A stretch of 64,000 nt of DNA, taken from a virus. The position numbers and the translations under genes are program-made. This document shows positions 25,304 through 33,934 of the stretch, piece by piece. Position 1 is the first letter of the stretch. The number at the start of each line of letters is the position of its first letter. Where the stretch lies: IMG/VR virus record IMGVR_UViG_3300029922_000057, positions 1-64,000 of that record. One strand, written 5' to 3'. The notes under the pieces are model-generated. The model searched no databases, had not been told where the DNA came from, and saw nothing but the letters and a program-made list of their open reading frames with translations.

Positions 25304-25857
25304 GCAAGAAAACTACCAACGAATCGGATGCTACTGAGCATAAGTCAGCAGACTTCTGGATGCCGTTTTACATTGGCGATTTTCTGGCCGACACAATGCA
25401 CCTTGATGCGGAGAGCAGTGGAGCATACCTACTGCTTATGCTCCACTGCTGGAAAAGAGGATGCTTACCCAACAACATTTCAACCCTGATTAGGATTGCT
25501 AAACTGTGGAATGATAGAGCCGAAAAAGTGGTTGGTGCAATTCTTGATGAGTATTTTCAACAAGATGGGGAGGGTATGTGGCATCAGAAGCGAGTGGATA
25601 AGGAGAAGGTACGCTCTAAGAAGGCGTCGGAGAAGGCATCAAACGCCGCTAAAGCAAGATGGGGTAAGGATGCTACAGGTGATGCTCCAAGCATTGCTAC
25701 GAGCATCGTCCAAGCATATGCTCCAGCCATGCCTTCACATATACATACACATACACAGTCACATATACAGTTAGAATCACATTCTAACTTCACCGAAACT
25801 GAGCAGGAAAGGGTAGGTAATTTGAGTATTGAGGAAGAAGATGACGAACTTGCCTAA
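25300..25857 (+). CDS. DUF1376 (YdaU-like) replication protein
   Basis: 185 residues. FWMPFYIGDFLADTMHLDAE, then SGAYLLLMLHCWKRGCLP and GMWHQKRVDKEK are the hallmark segments of DUF1376, found in phage replication initiation operons. The C-terminal 70 residues are low-complexity Ala/His/Thr. The ATG overlaps the helicase stop. Likely origin or initiator function, by family context. Confidence 0.8.
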   Translation: MSKKTTNESDATEHKSADFWMPFYIGDFLADTMHLDAESSGAYLLLMLHCWKRGCLPNNISTLIRIAKLWNDRAEKVVGAILDEYFQQDGEGMWHQKRVDKEKVRSKKASEKASNAAKARWGKDATGDAPSIATSIVQAYAPAMPSHIHTHTQSHIQLESHSNFTETEQERVGNLSIEEEDDELA

Positions 25858-26389
25858 AGACCCGGAAGCTACCGACTGTGTTGTTCACTTCAAGCAACTA
25901 ATGGGAGTAACAAACCTAATGCCTTGGGTGAAATATATCCGCCCTTTACTTAAAGAGCACAGCCTCACTCCTACTGAACTCAAAGAGTTCATGACGTGGG
26001 CTGTAACGGAGAACACCTCCGATAATCCTAAATTCTCCTCCGTGGATTATCTGGCGAAAGCCAATGACCCGATGGTGACCTTAGTTAAGCACGCCTCTGG
26101 TCTCATTAAAGTTTGGAGGGTTAACCAGAAAGGCAAAAAACACACAAGGGTTTCGTCCATCCCGGCTAATGTCTGGTGTAACACAAAGGCCGATGGTTTT
26201 ATGGTGGGCTCTGCTGATTACAAGGCGTGTCAGGCCCGAGTGTCTTCTCTTTTCGAAAAAGGGTTGTGTGCTTATGCTGATTTTGGGGCTTACTTTCATG
26301 CATCCACCGGAGTTGTTTGGGATTGCGAGTTTTTCATATTTACCTCAGATGTTGAGGCCGCTGCGGTATTAAAAAGGGTGGAAGGTTAG
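25841..26389 (+). CDS. Hypothetical replication-operon protein
   Basis: 182 residues from ATG 25841, which follows GAGGAAGAAG and overlaps the DUF1376 gene by 17 bases. N-terminal part (QLMGVTNLMPWVKYIRPLLK) is helical. No family recognised. Sandwiched between initiator and loader genes, so a replication-complex role is likely by context only. Confidence 0.6.
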   Translation: MTNLPKDPEATDCVVHFKQLMGVTNLMPWVKYIRPLLKEHSLTPTELKEFMTWAVTENTSDNPKFSSVDYLAKANDPMVTLVKHASGLIKVWRVNQKGKKHTRVSSIPANVWCNTKADGFMVGSADYKACQARVSSLFEKGLCAYADFGAYFHASTGVVWDCEFFIFTSDVEAAAVLKRVEG

Positions 26390-26391
26390 TC

Positions 26392-27399
26392 ATGACTGAA
26401 GAAGTTAAGCCCCATGAGGGTCTCGATTTTGAAGATGTTTTTCGAGAGGATAAGATAGACGCCGAGGATGAACTGGAACGCATCCGCGAAGAGATGGAGC
26501 AGGGTACTTTCAAGCCCAACCCTCCTGCCCCCTACTGGCGCACTGTAGAGAGCCCTTATCACCCTGATAATCCTATCTCTGCTAAAACTTACGATGCTAT
26601 CATGTTCGGCATAGAACCGTGTTTCCTTTGTAAAGGGACGGGTAAAATACCTGTGGTTCAGACATGGATTGAAGGTGGAGAAGACACGGGAAGACGCCAA
26701 ACTGTAAATAAACCCTGCCCTATCGAAGTCAAGATGAAGGAGAAGAGAGACTACCTGAAACGGCTTCTGCCTAGCCGGTATCAGCAATCCAACGTGTTAT
26801 CACTGCTGCCATCTTCCAACTCCAAAATGAGTAGAGAACGTCAAGTGAGGATCATTCGCTTTTTGAGGGACAACCAGAACAAGGGTTACTTTTTCTATGG
26901 TGCTCCCGGCACGGGAAAGACTACCTACGCTACCGCCTTGGTTAGAAGTGCATTGGAGCGCACTTGGAATGACCATCTCGAAGATAGGTATGGGTTCAAC
27001 ACTTATGTTGATTCATTCTGGATTCATTACATCAACTGGGATACATACATTCAATCACTGCTGGATTATCAGAACCACCCTGATGATGCAGATGCCCCCA
27101 CTCTTTCACCCAACCGTATTCGGAAAAACAAGCAACTCGGTCGAACTTCTTGCGTTGTCATTGAGGAAATTGATAAATCCCGGTTGACAGAGTTCAAAGC
27201 CAACAAGCTGTTTGAGTTGATTTGTGCAATTGATGAAACTGAGGGTCAAATTGTAATAACTACCAACCACCGCAGCAAGGAAAGTTTTCAAGCGTGGCTG
27301 TGCAAAACCGACAACCAAGCTATCAACAATACGGGGGAGCCAGTGTGGCGTCGAATTGTGGACAACTGTGTGGGTATCAACTGTAAAGCTATCGAGTAA
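26392..27399 (+). CDS. DnaC-like helicase loader ATPase
   Basis: 335 residues. An N-terminal zinc knuckle (CFLCKGTGK ... KPCP) precedes an AAA+ core: Walker A FYGAPGTGKTT (about 165-175), Walker B SCVVIEEIDK and sensor I IVITTNH. The order zinc-binding then AAA+ matches DnaC/DnaI-type loaders of DnaB helicase. It lies in the same operon as the helicase. Confidence 0.8.
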   Translation: MTEEVKPHEGLDFEDVFREDKIDAEDELERIREEMEQGTFKPNPPAPYWRTVESPYHPDNPISAKTYDAIMFGIEPCFLCKGTGKIPVVQTWIEGGEDTGRRQTVNKPCPIEVKMKEKRDYLKRLLPSRYQQSNVLSLLPSSNSKMSRERQVRIIRFLRDNQNKGYFFYGAPGTGKTTYATALVRSALERTWNDHLEDRYGFNTYVDSFWIHYINWDTYIQSLLDYQNHPDDADAPTLSPNRIRKNKQLGRTSCVVIEEIDKSRLTEFKANKLFELICAIDETEGQIVITTNHRSKESFQAWLCKTDNQAINNTGEPVWRRIVDNCVGINCKAIE

Positions 27400-27482
27400 G
27401 ACCCTCGATTTTCTATACAAAATAGAAACATCAGTGGTATTGAGAAAAGTAGCCATTTAAGCCGTGAAGCATAGAGTACAAA

Positions 27483-27537
27483 ACTCCAGTCTTACTGCGA
27501 AATCGGATAATGAGAGGAAATCGCCAGTAAGTGGAGT
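27483..27537 (+). ncRNA. Long leader hairpin upstream of reductase
   Basis: ACTCCA (27483) pairs with TGGAGT (27532), and CTTACTG (27491) with CAGTAAG (27525), with CGA/TCG continuing the stem, giving about 16 pairs around a 20-base loop. It lies in the 220-base untranslated region before nrdJ. No cobalamin-riboswitch B12 box was found, so a different control element is likely. Confidence 0.45.
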
Positions 27538-27619
27538 CCTTCAATTCCAAACCCTAATTACGCACCACGTCGCGGTAAACAATCCGACATTCAACCTTTA
27601 AGGAAATCATCGCATACCT

Positions 27620-29869
27620 ATGTCTATCAAGGCTCTTCAGTCTTACACTTTTCATTCCAAATACGCTCGTTACAACTCTGACTTGAAGCGTAGAGATACA
27701 TGGAATGAAGCCATCGACCGGGTGCTAGAAATGCACCTATCCCGCTACCCCCAAATCACTGATGAACTAACTTGGGCTTTTGAACAATCCAAGGCAAAGC
27801 GTGTACTTGGGAGTCAACGAGCACTTCAATACGCCGGAGCACCAGCCCTCAGTAAACACGCCCGTGTGTATAACTGCACCGTTTCTTATTGTGACCGGCT
27901 TCGGTTTTTTCAAGAAGGTTTTTGGTTGCTTCTCTGTGGAGCCGGTGTGGGTTTCTCTGTTCAGCAACACCATATCGCTAAACTTCCTGACTTCCATTCC
28001 AACCTTGTAAATCGTCCTATTCGTGAGTTTGTTATTCCTGACTCCATTGAGGGTTGGGCTGATGCTCTGGGTGTGCTCTTAGCCACATACCATCCTCATC
28101 CTGATTCTCCTGACTGGGCGGGGTTTGAAGTGAAATTCAACTTCGACCTTATTCGTTCAAAGGGTTCGAAACTATCCTCAGGTGTAGGTAAGGCTCCCGG
28201 CTCCGAACCGTTGATGAAATCTCTTGAAGCTATTCGGGAACTGCTTGACCGCTGTGTAGCAAGTGGTCAGACTCGTCTTCGTTCGATTGATGCTTATGAC
28301 ATCATGATGCACGCCAGTGATGCTGTGCTCAGCGGCGGGGTTCGTCGCTCTGCCACCATCTGTTTGTTTTCACCCAACGATGATTTGATGATTAAGGCCA
28401 AAACAGGAGATTGGTACTACACCAACCCCCAGCGTGGTCGGTCGAACAACTCAGTCGTGCTCGTTCGAGGTGTTACTAATCCGGAGAGTTTTCATGATTT
28501 GATGGAGTCGGTACGTCAGTTTGGTGAACCGGGATTTGTCTGGTCGGACTCCACCGAGATAATGTACAACCCGTGTGGTGAGATTGGGATGTTTCCAGTT
28601 GACCTTACCACTGGCCTGTCGGGGTGGGCATTTTGCAACCTTTGCGAGATTAACGGTAAGAAGTGCAAGACGAAGGAAGACTTTGCTATTGCTGCTCGTG
28701 CTGCTGCCATTATAGGTACTGCACAGGCCGGTTACACAGACTTCTCATATCTTGGGGTGACCACCGAGAATATTGTGCGTCGTGAGGCTCTTCTAGGTGT
28801 TTCCATCACAGGGATGATGGACAGTCCTGAGGTTTTGTTTGATCCAGAGATTCAACGGGAGATGGCAGCACTTGTGGTCGCAGTCAACAAGGAGATAGCC
28901 GCCAAAATTGGTATTCGTCAAGCCGCCCGTTGCACATGTGTTAAGCCAGCCGGGACCACGTCCTGCATCCTTGGGACTTCTTCAGGTATTCACGCTCACC
29001 ACTCGAAGCGTTATATCCGTCGTGTACAGGCCAACATGCTTGAAGCCCCACTTCAGTTCTTTCAACAGAGGAACCCACGTGCGGTTGAGAAAAGTGTCTG
29101 GAGTAAAAATGGTACCGACGAGATTATTTCCTTTTGTATTGAAGTCCCTGAGGGGGCAAGAACGAAGAAGGATGTAACCGCGCTTAAGTTACTGGAGCTT
29201 GTCAGTTTGACGCAAAACAACTGGGTCGCCGCAGGGCGTAATCATGAACTCTGCGCTCAATCATTTTTGAGGCATAACGTTTCGAATACGATCAACGTGA
29301 AGCCGAACGAGTGGGATGAGGTGGAAGCATACATCTATGGACACCGCGAGGATTTCGCTGGTATTTCATTGTTATCTAACACAGGAGACCTTGACTATCC
29401 ACAAGCTCCGTTTGTGGCTATTCACACCCCGGCTGAGATTGTGAAGATGTATGGTGACGGCTCTTTGATGGCATCAGGGTTAATCGTGGATGGTCTTGCC
29501 CGGTTTGACGATAACTTGTGGTTGGCTTGTGACTACGTTACTGGTGTCAACACCTTGGATTGTGATTCTATCGCTACCACTTCAGATGAGAATGTTGACT
29601 TCGAAACTATCGAAGACCGCAGGGCTTATCTGGAATGCTTGGCTAAAGCTGATTGGGTTCGTCGGGCTCGTCAGTTTGCTGACCGCTATTTCGAGGGAGA
29701 CAGGAAGCAGATGACCTACTGCCTGAAGGAGGTTCACAACTGGAAGTATTGGTGTGACCTTCAACGTGAGTATGTCGATGTGGACTACAAGGAACTCATC
29801 GAAGAGGAAGACAACACCAAGCTTCAGGAGACGTTGGCCTGTGCCGGTGGGTTTTGCGAACTGGTTTAA
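27620..29869 (+). CDS. nrdJ: Class II (adenosylcobalamin-dependent) ribonucleotide reductase
   Basis: 749 residues, the length of monomeric RTPR-type class II enzymes. It reduces ribonucleotides for phage DNA synthesis using adenosylcobalamin. The active-site triad is N317-P-C319-G-E321 (NPCGEI), with C319 the thiyl candidate. C86 (VYNCTV) and one of C339/C342 would be the reducing pair. CVKPAGTTSCILG is the phosphate-binding loop, and the C-terminal CAGGFC is the re-reducing dithiol. No small radical subunit is present, consistent with class II. Confidence 0.92.
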   Translation: MSIKALQSYTFHSKYARYNSDLKRRDTWNEAIDRVLEMHLSRYPQITDELTWAFEQSKAKRVLGSQRALQYAGAPALSKHARVYNCTVSYCDRLRFFQEGFWLLLCGAGVGFSVQQHHIAKLPDFHSNLVNRPIREFVIPDSIEGWADALGVLLATYHPHPDSPDWAGFEVKFNFDLIRSKGSKLSSGVGKAPGSEPLMKSLEAIRELLDRCVASGQTRLRSIDAYDIMMHASDAVLSGGVRRSATICLFSPNDDLMIKAKTGDWYYTNPQRGRSNNSVVLVRGVTNPESFHDLMESVRQFGEPGFVWSDSTEIMYNPCGEIGMFPVDLTTGLSGWAFCNLCEINGKKCKTKEDFAIAARAAAIIGTAQAGYTDFSYLGVTTENIVRREALLGVSITGMMDSPEVLFDPEIQREMAALVVAVNKEIAAKIGIRQAARCTCVKPAGTTSCILGTSSGIHAHHSKRYIRRVQANMLEAPLQFFQQRNPRAVEKSVWSKNGTDEIISFCIEVPEGARTKKDVTALKLLELVSLTQNNWVAAGRNHELCAQSFLRHNVSNTINVKPNEWDEVEAYIYGHREDFAGISLLSNTGDLDYPQAPFVAIHTPAEIVKMYGDGSLMASGLIVDGLARFDDNLWLACDYVTGVNTLDCDSIATTSDENVDFETIEDRRAYLECLAKADWVRRARQFADRYFEGDRKQMTYCLKEVHNWKYWCDLQREYVDVDYKELIEEEDNTKLQETLACAGGFCELV

Positions 29870-29900
29870 CTAAAAACCAGTATTAACCAGTGAGGATTGA

Positions 29901-30182
29901 ATGGAAACTAATCTACACTTCGTTATAACCAAACTTGATGGCTCCGTGGTTGAGCAGGACATTAAATGTCCTGCTGACGCGGCTGAAGCAGCCATCAATC
30001 AGATGATGGGTCAATATTCTCAAGTGGGTATGTTGAAGAAGGAGGGGGGTAAATTCACCCTTCTTCCACGTAATCAGATTGCTCTTGTTGAGGTTGAAAT
30101 ATCTCCCCTTATCGTTGCTTCACCAAGCGAGACAGCCCGTGTAGCTCAGGCGGCAGGTAGCCTTAAGAAAATCATCGCTTGA
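29901..30182 (+). CDS. Hypothetical protein
   Basis: 93 residues (METNLHFVITKLDGSVVEQD...), GTGAGG before the ATG. Beta-strands at both ends, unrecognised. Follows the reductase by 31 bases; no thioredoxin motif. Confidence 0.6.
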   Translation: METNLHFVITKLDGSVVEQDIKCPADAAEAAINQMMGQYSQVGMLKKEGGKFTLLPRNQIALVEVEISPLIVASPSETARVAQAAGSLKKIIA

Positions 30183-30217
30183 ACTTTCTGACCCTTTAGC
30201 ATCAAGAGGTTTACGTG

Positions 30218-30457
30218 ATGAGTGACCCCGGCTTTGAGATTGTCAATCCACAGGAACTGCGAGAAGAGGTATTACTTCAACTTCTCGCAGTTTTTGTTCA
30301 CCGATTTGGTGGAGAAGTTCTTATCTCAGCACACGAATTTGGTATGGTGGAGGGTGTTGGTGTCCTTGCAAAACAATGCAATGAGGATTATCTAAGACTC
30401 CGCTTGGATGAAACTGAGATTATTCTGGAGATGGAAGAGTCTGAACCTGAGAGTTGA
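30218..30457 (+). CDS. Hypothetical acidic protein
   Basis: 79 residues from ATG 30218 (MSDPGFEIVNPQELREE...). Acidic throughout, ending LEMEESEPES. Its 3' end overlaps the convergent 30420-30809 gene by 38 bases. No family recognised. Confidence 0.55.
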   Translation: MSDPGFEIVNPQELREEVLLQLLAVFVHRFGGEVLISAHEFGMVEGVGVLAKQCNEDYLRLRLDETEIILEMEESEPES

Positions 30458-30809
30458 TTCTTAGGTCATACTCTGGAATCAACGGGTGAATCTCCTCGGC
30501 TATCGTGTAAAACACGGAGTAATAACGAACAGGTGTTGTCCATGGACCGAACTCATATTGCCATGCAAAGGCAATAAGGTTTCCCAACTCCTGCTTTGTT
30601 ATTTGATGCATCCCCTCCCGCACAATCGCACCCGCGATGATGGAACATACCGAATCATACTCGTCCGAAGGACAACCGATCTTCAAAAGCTGTTCTGGGT
30701 CGTATTTGTCTACAACCGTTTTGACCACAGCCGTGACAGTTGCCTCGGCCTTCATCATTTCCTCTGTCCAAGCTGCAAACCGCTCTTCGCGGGACGATTT
30801 AGTGTTCAT
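30420..30809 (-). CDS. Hypothetical minus-strand protein in early region
   Basis: 129 residues (MNTKSSREERFAAWTEEMMK...), helical, with conserved-looking WQYEFGPWTTPVRYYSVFY. It is the only minus-strand gene in the rightward block and has its own leaderless-type promoter. Function unknown. Confidence 0.6.
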   Translation of the reverse strand: MNTKSSREERFAAWTEEMMKAEATVTAVVKTVVDKYDPEQLLKIGCPSDEYDSVCSIIAGAIVREGMHQITKQELGNLIAFAWQYEFGPWTTPVRYYSVFYTIAEEIHPLIPEYDLRINSQVQTLPSPE

Positions 30810-30815
30810 ACAGTC

Positions 30816-30847
30816 ATAATAACCGAAAATGGAAAATAGCGTGTCAA
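30816..30847 (-). promoter_or_regulatory. Leaderless-type promoter (minus strand)
   Basis: On the minus strand TATTAT (30821-30816) lies six bases before the ATG at 30809. TTGACA (30847-30842) lies 20 bases further up, longer than the usual 17. Same -10/ATG geometry as at 2648. Confidence 0.45.
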
Positions 30848-30926
30848 GAGGAAAATTTGATAAAATTTTTTGTTGAAAATAAAGGGTTTACGTTGGTGAG
30901 TTCGATAAACATTACCTTAAAACGTG

Positions 30927-30963
30927 TATAATCAGAGGTTTAAGGCACCTGTGGGTGTATAAT
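30927..30963 (+). promoter_or_regulatory. Tandem GTGTATAAT promoters
   Basis: GTGTATAAT occurs twice, with TATAAT at 30927-30932 and 30958-30963. The second is six bases from the ATG at 30970 (leaderless layout). The first would give a transcript with a leader of about 30 bases. No clear -35 for either. Confidence 0.5.
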
Positions 30964-30969
30964 AAAGAC

Positions 30970-31599
30970 ATGCGAATCGAACTGAACAACAAAACGCATT
31001 GGCGGTCAGACCATATCAAAGCCTTCATCGCACATGTGGCAAAGGATGAGCGGCCTGACTTGTGTAAACGGGGAGCCCCGGCTCTTCATGTGCGGGTAGT
31101 ATACACCCGCAATAGTACTGGTAGTAGCTCAGGGTACGCCACGCTTCGGTCAAACTCCATGTGTGTTCGGGTAAGCAAACACAACCCGGATAAGGTGGAC
31201 TTTGCTTTTGTCATTGCTCACGAATTAGCCCACACTCGTGGGGTAGACCACGACAAGATGCGGAACCACCCCCGCTATCGCCGCTACCCCGGCAAGTACA
31301 AGCAGATTTTCGCTTGGGGTGCTGACTTTCCACTGGAGCCGACAACACCCAAGACGACCACAAAGCGTCCGCCGGTCGAGTTGACGATTATTGAACTGGC
31401 GATGAAGTATGGGTTCACGCTGGTGGACCTTGGTGCTGGTGAGTATGAGCTATTCGCCAAAGAGGGGCATCACTTGGGTAATGGAGCCCATAGCTACATT
31501 TGTTGGGGAACACAAGATGTGCGGGAGTCCATTGATGCGTATCAACTGAGTATGGAACCCTGCGAAGAAGACTGCGACTGCAAACAACAGGAGAGATGA
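30970..31599 (+). CDS. SprT-like zinc metalloprotease
   Basis: 209 residues from ATG 30970. The zincin signature FVIAHELAHTRGVDHDKM (HExxH with a downstream His) is near residues 76-95, as in SprT/WLM-type proteases. A Lys/Thr/Pro linker follows, then a C-terminal domain ending in a CEEDCDC cluster. Plausible role: processing of a host or phage DNA-bound protein. Activity inferred from the motif. Confidence 0.65.
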   Translation: MRIELNNKTHWRSDHIKAFIAHVAKDERPDLCKRGAPALHVRVVYTRNSTGSSSGYATLRSNSMCVRVSKHNPDKVDFAFVIAHELAHTRGVDHDKMRNHPRYRRYPGKYKQIFAWGADFPLEPTTPKTTTKRPPVELTIIELAMKYGFTLVDLGAGEYELFAKEGHHLGNGAHSYICWGTQDVRESIDAYQLSMEPCEEDCDCKQQER

Positions 31600-31600
31600 C

Positions 31601-31924
31601 ATGTTGAAGTTCTGCTTTGACGACGCCACCAAGCTGCGGCTGAAGACTGTATCCAAGAGCAAACTGACACTGCGGTGTCCCAAGCACCCACGCTACAACC
31701 CTGCACATGGCCGTGGTGCCATTATAGGGCGGTGCCAAGGCTGTGAGTCTGCACTGGAGGGTTACGAGGCTGCTATGAATCTGCGGCAAGCTCTAGTGCG
31801 GTACGCTGCGGAGACCGAGCGGTTCGAGACTTCCAAGCCTCGAACCCGCAAGACGGTAAAACCCACACCTACTGTAAGTGAGCAAACACAGGGATGGATA
31901 AACGTCATCAAAAATGGCAGGTAG
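31601..31924 (+). CDS. Small zinc-finger protein
   Basis: 107 residues, GGAGAG upstream of ATG 31601. LRCPKHPRYNP followed by GRCQGC suggests one zinc site. The C-terminal 40 residues are basic (SKPRTRKTVKPTPT). One base after the metalloprotease stop, so same transcript. Possible nucleic-acid binding. Confidence 0.6.
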   Translation: MLKFCFDDATKLRLKTVSKSKLTLRCPKHPRYNPAHGRGAIIGRCQGCESALEGYEAAMNLRQALVRYAAETERFETSKPRTRKTVKPTPTVSEQTQGWINVIKNGR

Positions 31925-32440
31925 TTGCGGTTTCTTCCTCGTTGGTGTACTATGGATTTAATTCGTCAGGTACGCAAACCCGCAAGGGTTTCGGGAAGGA
32001 TTGGACGGCACAGATAAACCTGACTGAACCGTCCCTCCCTCGGGAGTTTTCAAATTTGGTTGTGTTAGCACCTCTGAATTGTGTATTATGAATGAGGTGA
32101 TACTTCTTGGGAAGCAACTGGCGGGGTATTCGAGGGTGAAGTATCGTTTGCAGGCGGGAACCTCGAACCCGGAAAGTGAAAGTGGAGACAAAAGGCCAAT
32201 CCATTTCATTGTTGAATTCGATAGCCGATGGTTATCGTAAGGCACATGGGGGTTGATTTCCACAACGGGGTGGTGGTACTCTCAGTTTATGGGTTCCTCG
32301 GAGATACCGGGTTCGATGGTCCGGTTCCAGACTAACGTCAAGCCGAGTTTGGGTGGTGCAACACAGGCAGCACACCGAGGAATTTCACCTTGTACAGGTG
32401 CGTGGGTTGAAACATAAGCTGTGAAAATAAATGAAAAACA
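31925..32440 (+). other. Leader/spacer region with a doubtful 50-aa ORF
   Basis: No convincing gene. A hairpin AAACCC-GCAA-GGGTTT lies near 31977. ATG 32088 opens a 50-residue frame (MNEVILLGKQLAGYSRVKYR..., stop 32240), but a TATTAT box overlaps its ATG and no ribosome site precedes it. The remainder looks RNA-like but matches no family I know. Confidence 0.3.
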
Positions 32441-32442
32441 GC

Positions 32443-32472
32443 TTGCACAAATTTCAACTTTCTGCGTATTAT
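32443..32472 (+). promoter_or_regulatory. Sigma70-like promoter of microprotein gene
   Basis: TTGCAC, 18-base spacer, TATTAT. Unlike the leaderless sites, about 20 bases separate the -10 from the ATG, with GAAGGA as ribosome site. Confidence 0.6.
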
Positions 32473-32492
32473 GTAACAGAAGGACAAACACC

Positions 32493-32636
32493 ATGACTAT
32501 CCGTACCAACATTTCGATTAACACCATGGACGCACCGAACACTGGCGTCGTGGGCGTAGTCGTAGCTGTCGCAGCCGCTGAAGCCGGTTGCGCGGGAGAG
32601 GATACCATGGCCTCGGGAGAGATTAAGACTAACTAA
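32493..32636 (+). CDS. Hydrophobic microprotein in its own cassette (47 aa)
   Basis: MTIRTNISINTMDAPNTG is followed by a hydrophobic GVVGVVVAVAAAEAGCAG core and polar tail ASGEIKTN. It has a private promoter, a good ribosome site and a strong terminator, so it forms a monocistronic high-expression unit just before the tRNA array. The core may span a membrane or act as a leader peptide. No family recognised. Confidence 0.55.
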   Translation: MTIRTNISINTMDAPNTGVVGVVVAVAAAEAGCAGEDTMASGEIKTN

Positions 32637-32656
32637 CCAGTCTGAAATCGAAACCG

Positions 32657-32690
32657 AGGCCAGCCGAAAAGGCTGGCCTTTCGTTTTTGC
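32657..32690 (+). terminator. Rho-independent terminator
   Basis: AGGCCAGCC / GGCTGGCCT 9-bp stem, GAAAA loop, then TTCGTTTTT. Ends the microprotein cassette and precedes the tRNA array. Confidence 0.85.
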
Positions 32691-32700
32691 AGTAAAGATT

Positions 32701-32776
32701 GCTCCGGTAGATTAGCGGCTAAATCATCTGCCCTACAAGCAGACTATCGTGGGTTCGAGTCCCACTTGGAGCACCA
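32701..32776 (+). tRNA. tRNA-Val(TAC)
   Basis: Acceptor GCTCCGG/TTGGAGC, D arm GATT/AATC, anticodon arm TCTGC-CCTACAA-GCAGA, T arm GTGGG-TTCGAGT-CCCAC, CCA encoded. Position 33 is C instead of the usual U. Reads GUA. Confidence 0.85.
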
Positions 32777-32806
32777 AGTTTTGGTTTTTGCAGTATTGAA
32801 GTATAT

Positions 32807-32881
32807 GCGGCTGTAGTTCAGTGGTAGAACGCTTCCTTGCCAAGGAAGAGGTCGTGGGTTCGAATCCCACCAGCCGCTCCA
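32807..32881 (+). tRNA. tRNA-Gly(GCC)
   Basis: Acceptor GCGGCTG/CAGCCGC, anticodon arm CTTCC-TTGCCAA-GGAAG, T arm GTGGG-TTCGAAT-CCCAC, CCA encoded. Reads GGC/GGU. Confidence 0.93.
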
Positions 32882-33018
32882 AGCTCTGGAGCAAGACTCC
32901 AGTCCACAAGACTGGGTAAGTTTACTTCGAGGGGCGCGGGTGGTGCCCCGGCGTGAGCCAAAGCCACCAAGATTTTTAATCCCGGCCAGCCGGTGATTAC
33001 ATGATGTTTGACAATATT

Positions 33019-33097
33019 GGGCCGTGGAAATGCTAGGAGTGTTTATCTGTCTTGCACACAGAATATCAGCAGAGTTCAAATCTCTGACGGTCCACCA
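33019..33097 (+). tRNA. tRNA-Ala(TGC)
   Basis: Acceptor GGGCCGT/ACGGTCC, anticodon arm TCTGT-CTTGCAC-ACAGA, T arm CAGAG-TTCAAAT-CTCTG, CCA encoded. Variable loop is 7 nt. Reads GCA. Confidence 0.85.
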
Positions 33098-33166
33098 AAT
33101 TTGAAACCGAGGTCGAACAATTACCTCACCGTTTCTCTCGATGGTTTGTACCACAAGGAGAAAACG

Positions 33167-33511
33167 ATGGAAGTATTTGTAGATAGGTTCGGCAGCGTTG
33201 AGGATGTATGCGACCAGTTCAATATTGGTCAGGATGAATTGAAGGATGCGTTGGTCTACGCAGCGGTGTATAGCTACGAGGACTATTCGGGTTCGGCATT
33301 CGTTCTGTTCGAGAAGGACGGGAAGCTGTTCTCAGTAAGTGGCGGTCACTGCTCTTGCTACGGCTTGGAGGGTCAGTGGACGCCTGAGGAAGAGAACTGG
33401 GAGACCATTTTGCACTGGTTGGATAAGGGTGAGATGTTCAATGAGTTCTCGGACGAGATGCGTGCTTACCTTCGTAGCGTGGCAGTACAGCGCACGTCGG
33501 CAGTACAGTAA
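33167..33511 (+). CDS. Conserved phage hypothetical protein (GHCSCYGLE type)
   Basis: 114 residues from ATG 33167, with AAGGAG upstream. Contains SGGHCSCYGLEGQWTPEE, a segment that recurs in phage proteins of unknown function, and an acidic helical remainder. It is embedded between tRNA-Ala(TGC) and the RNase P RNA. Confidence 0.75.
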   Translation: MEVFVDRFGSVEDVCDQFNIGQDELKDALVYAAVYSYEDYSGSAFVLFEKDGKLFSVSGGHCSCYGLEGQWTPEEENWETILHWLDKGEMFNEFSDEMRAYLRSVAVQRTSAVQ

Positions 33512-33538
33512 CAGCTTCGGCCTCGGTTTCATTAAGTA

Positions 33539-33934
33539 TGCACTAGACTGGACAATCGCGACGTGGCGCAATACCACTTCGAGGAAGTTCGGAGCACCAC
33601 AGAGCAGCGTATAGGGTAACACCCTAGCACACTTGTTCGGGGACGTAGCGTAAGGGGACGCAGCTATACGTCTGGTTGATTTCCACCAACCCTATGGGAA
33701 CAACCCGTCCGATGTTGAGTGTGACGATTAGAGCAACAGAGACGAGCCGATTAAATTCGGGTGAAACGGGCAATCTCTACGCGGTGCAACCTCAAATAGG
33801 CCGACAGGTACTGCTCGTACCGTTATGAATCGGCGGGTTGGGGGCTAGAGCCAGACGGTAACGGCTGGCCGAGACGAATGATTGTACAGGAGGGGTAACC
33901 CTCTGGACAGAACTCCGGCTATAAGTCTAGTGCA
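33539..33934 (+). ncRNA. rnpB: RNase P RNA (bacterial type), catalytic subunit
   Basis: About 396 nt closed by an 11-bp P1 helix, TGCACTAGACT (33539) with AGTCTAGTGCA (33924). Conserved blocks appear in order: GAGGAAGTTCGGAGC (CR-I), CACAGAGCAG and AGGGTAACACCCT, GCAACAGAGACGAGCCG, GGGTGAAACGGG, CAAATAGGCC, a P15-like GCGGGTTGGGGGCTAGAGCC, GGCCGAGACGAATGATTG, and ACAGAACTCCGGCTATAA (CR-V). CR-I TCGGAG and CR-V CTCCGG differ from the bacterial consensus in a matching way, so P4 pairing is kept. It would cut 5' leaders from pre-tRNAs, here most simply the phage array, using host RnpA. Confidence 0.93.

Noticed and set aside
27400-27619. Cobalamin riboswitch upstream of the class II reductase
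   Set aside because: The B12 box and the conserved core sequences were not found; only a long hairpin is present.
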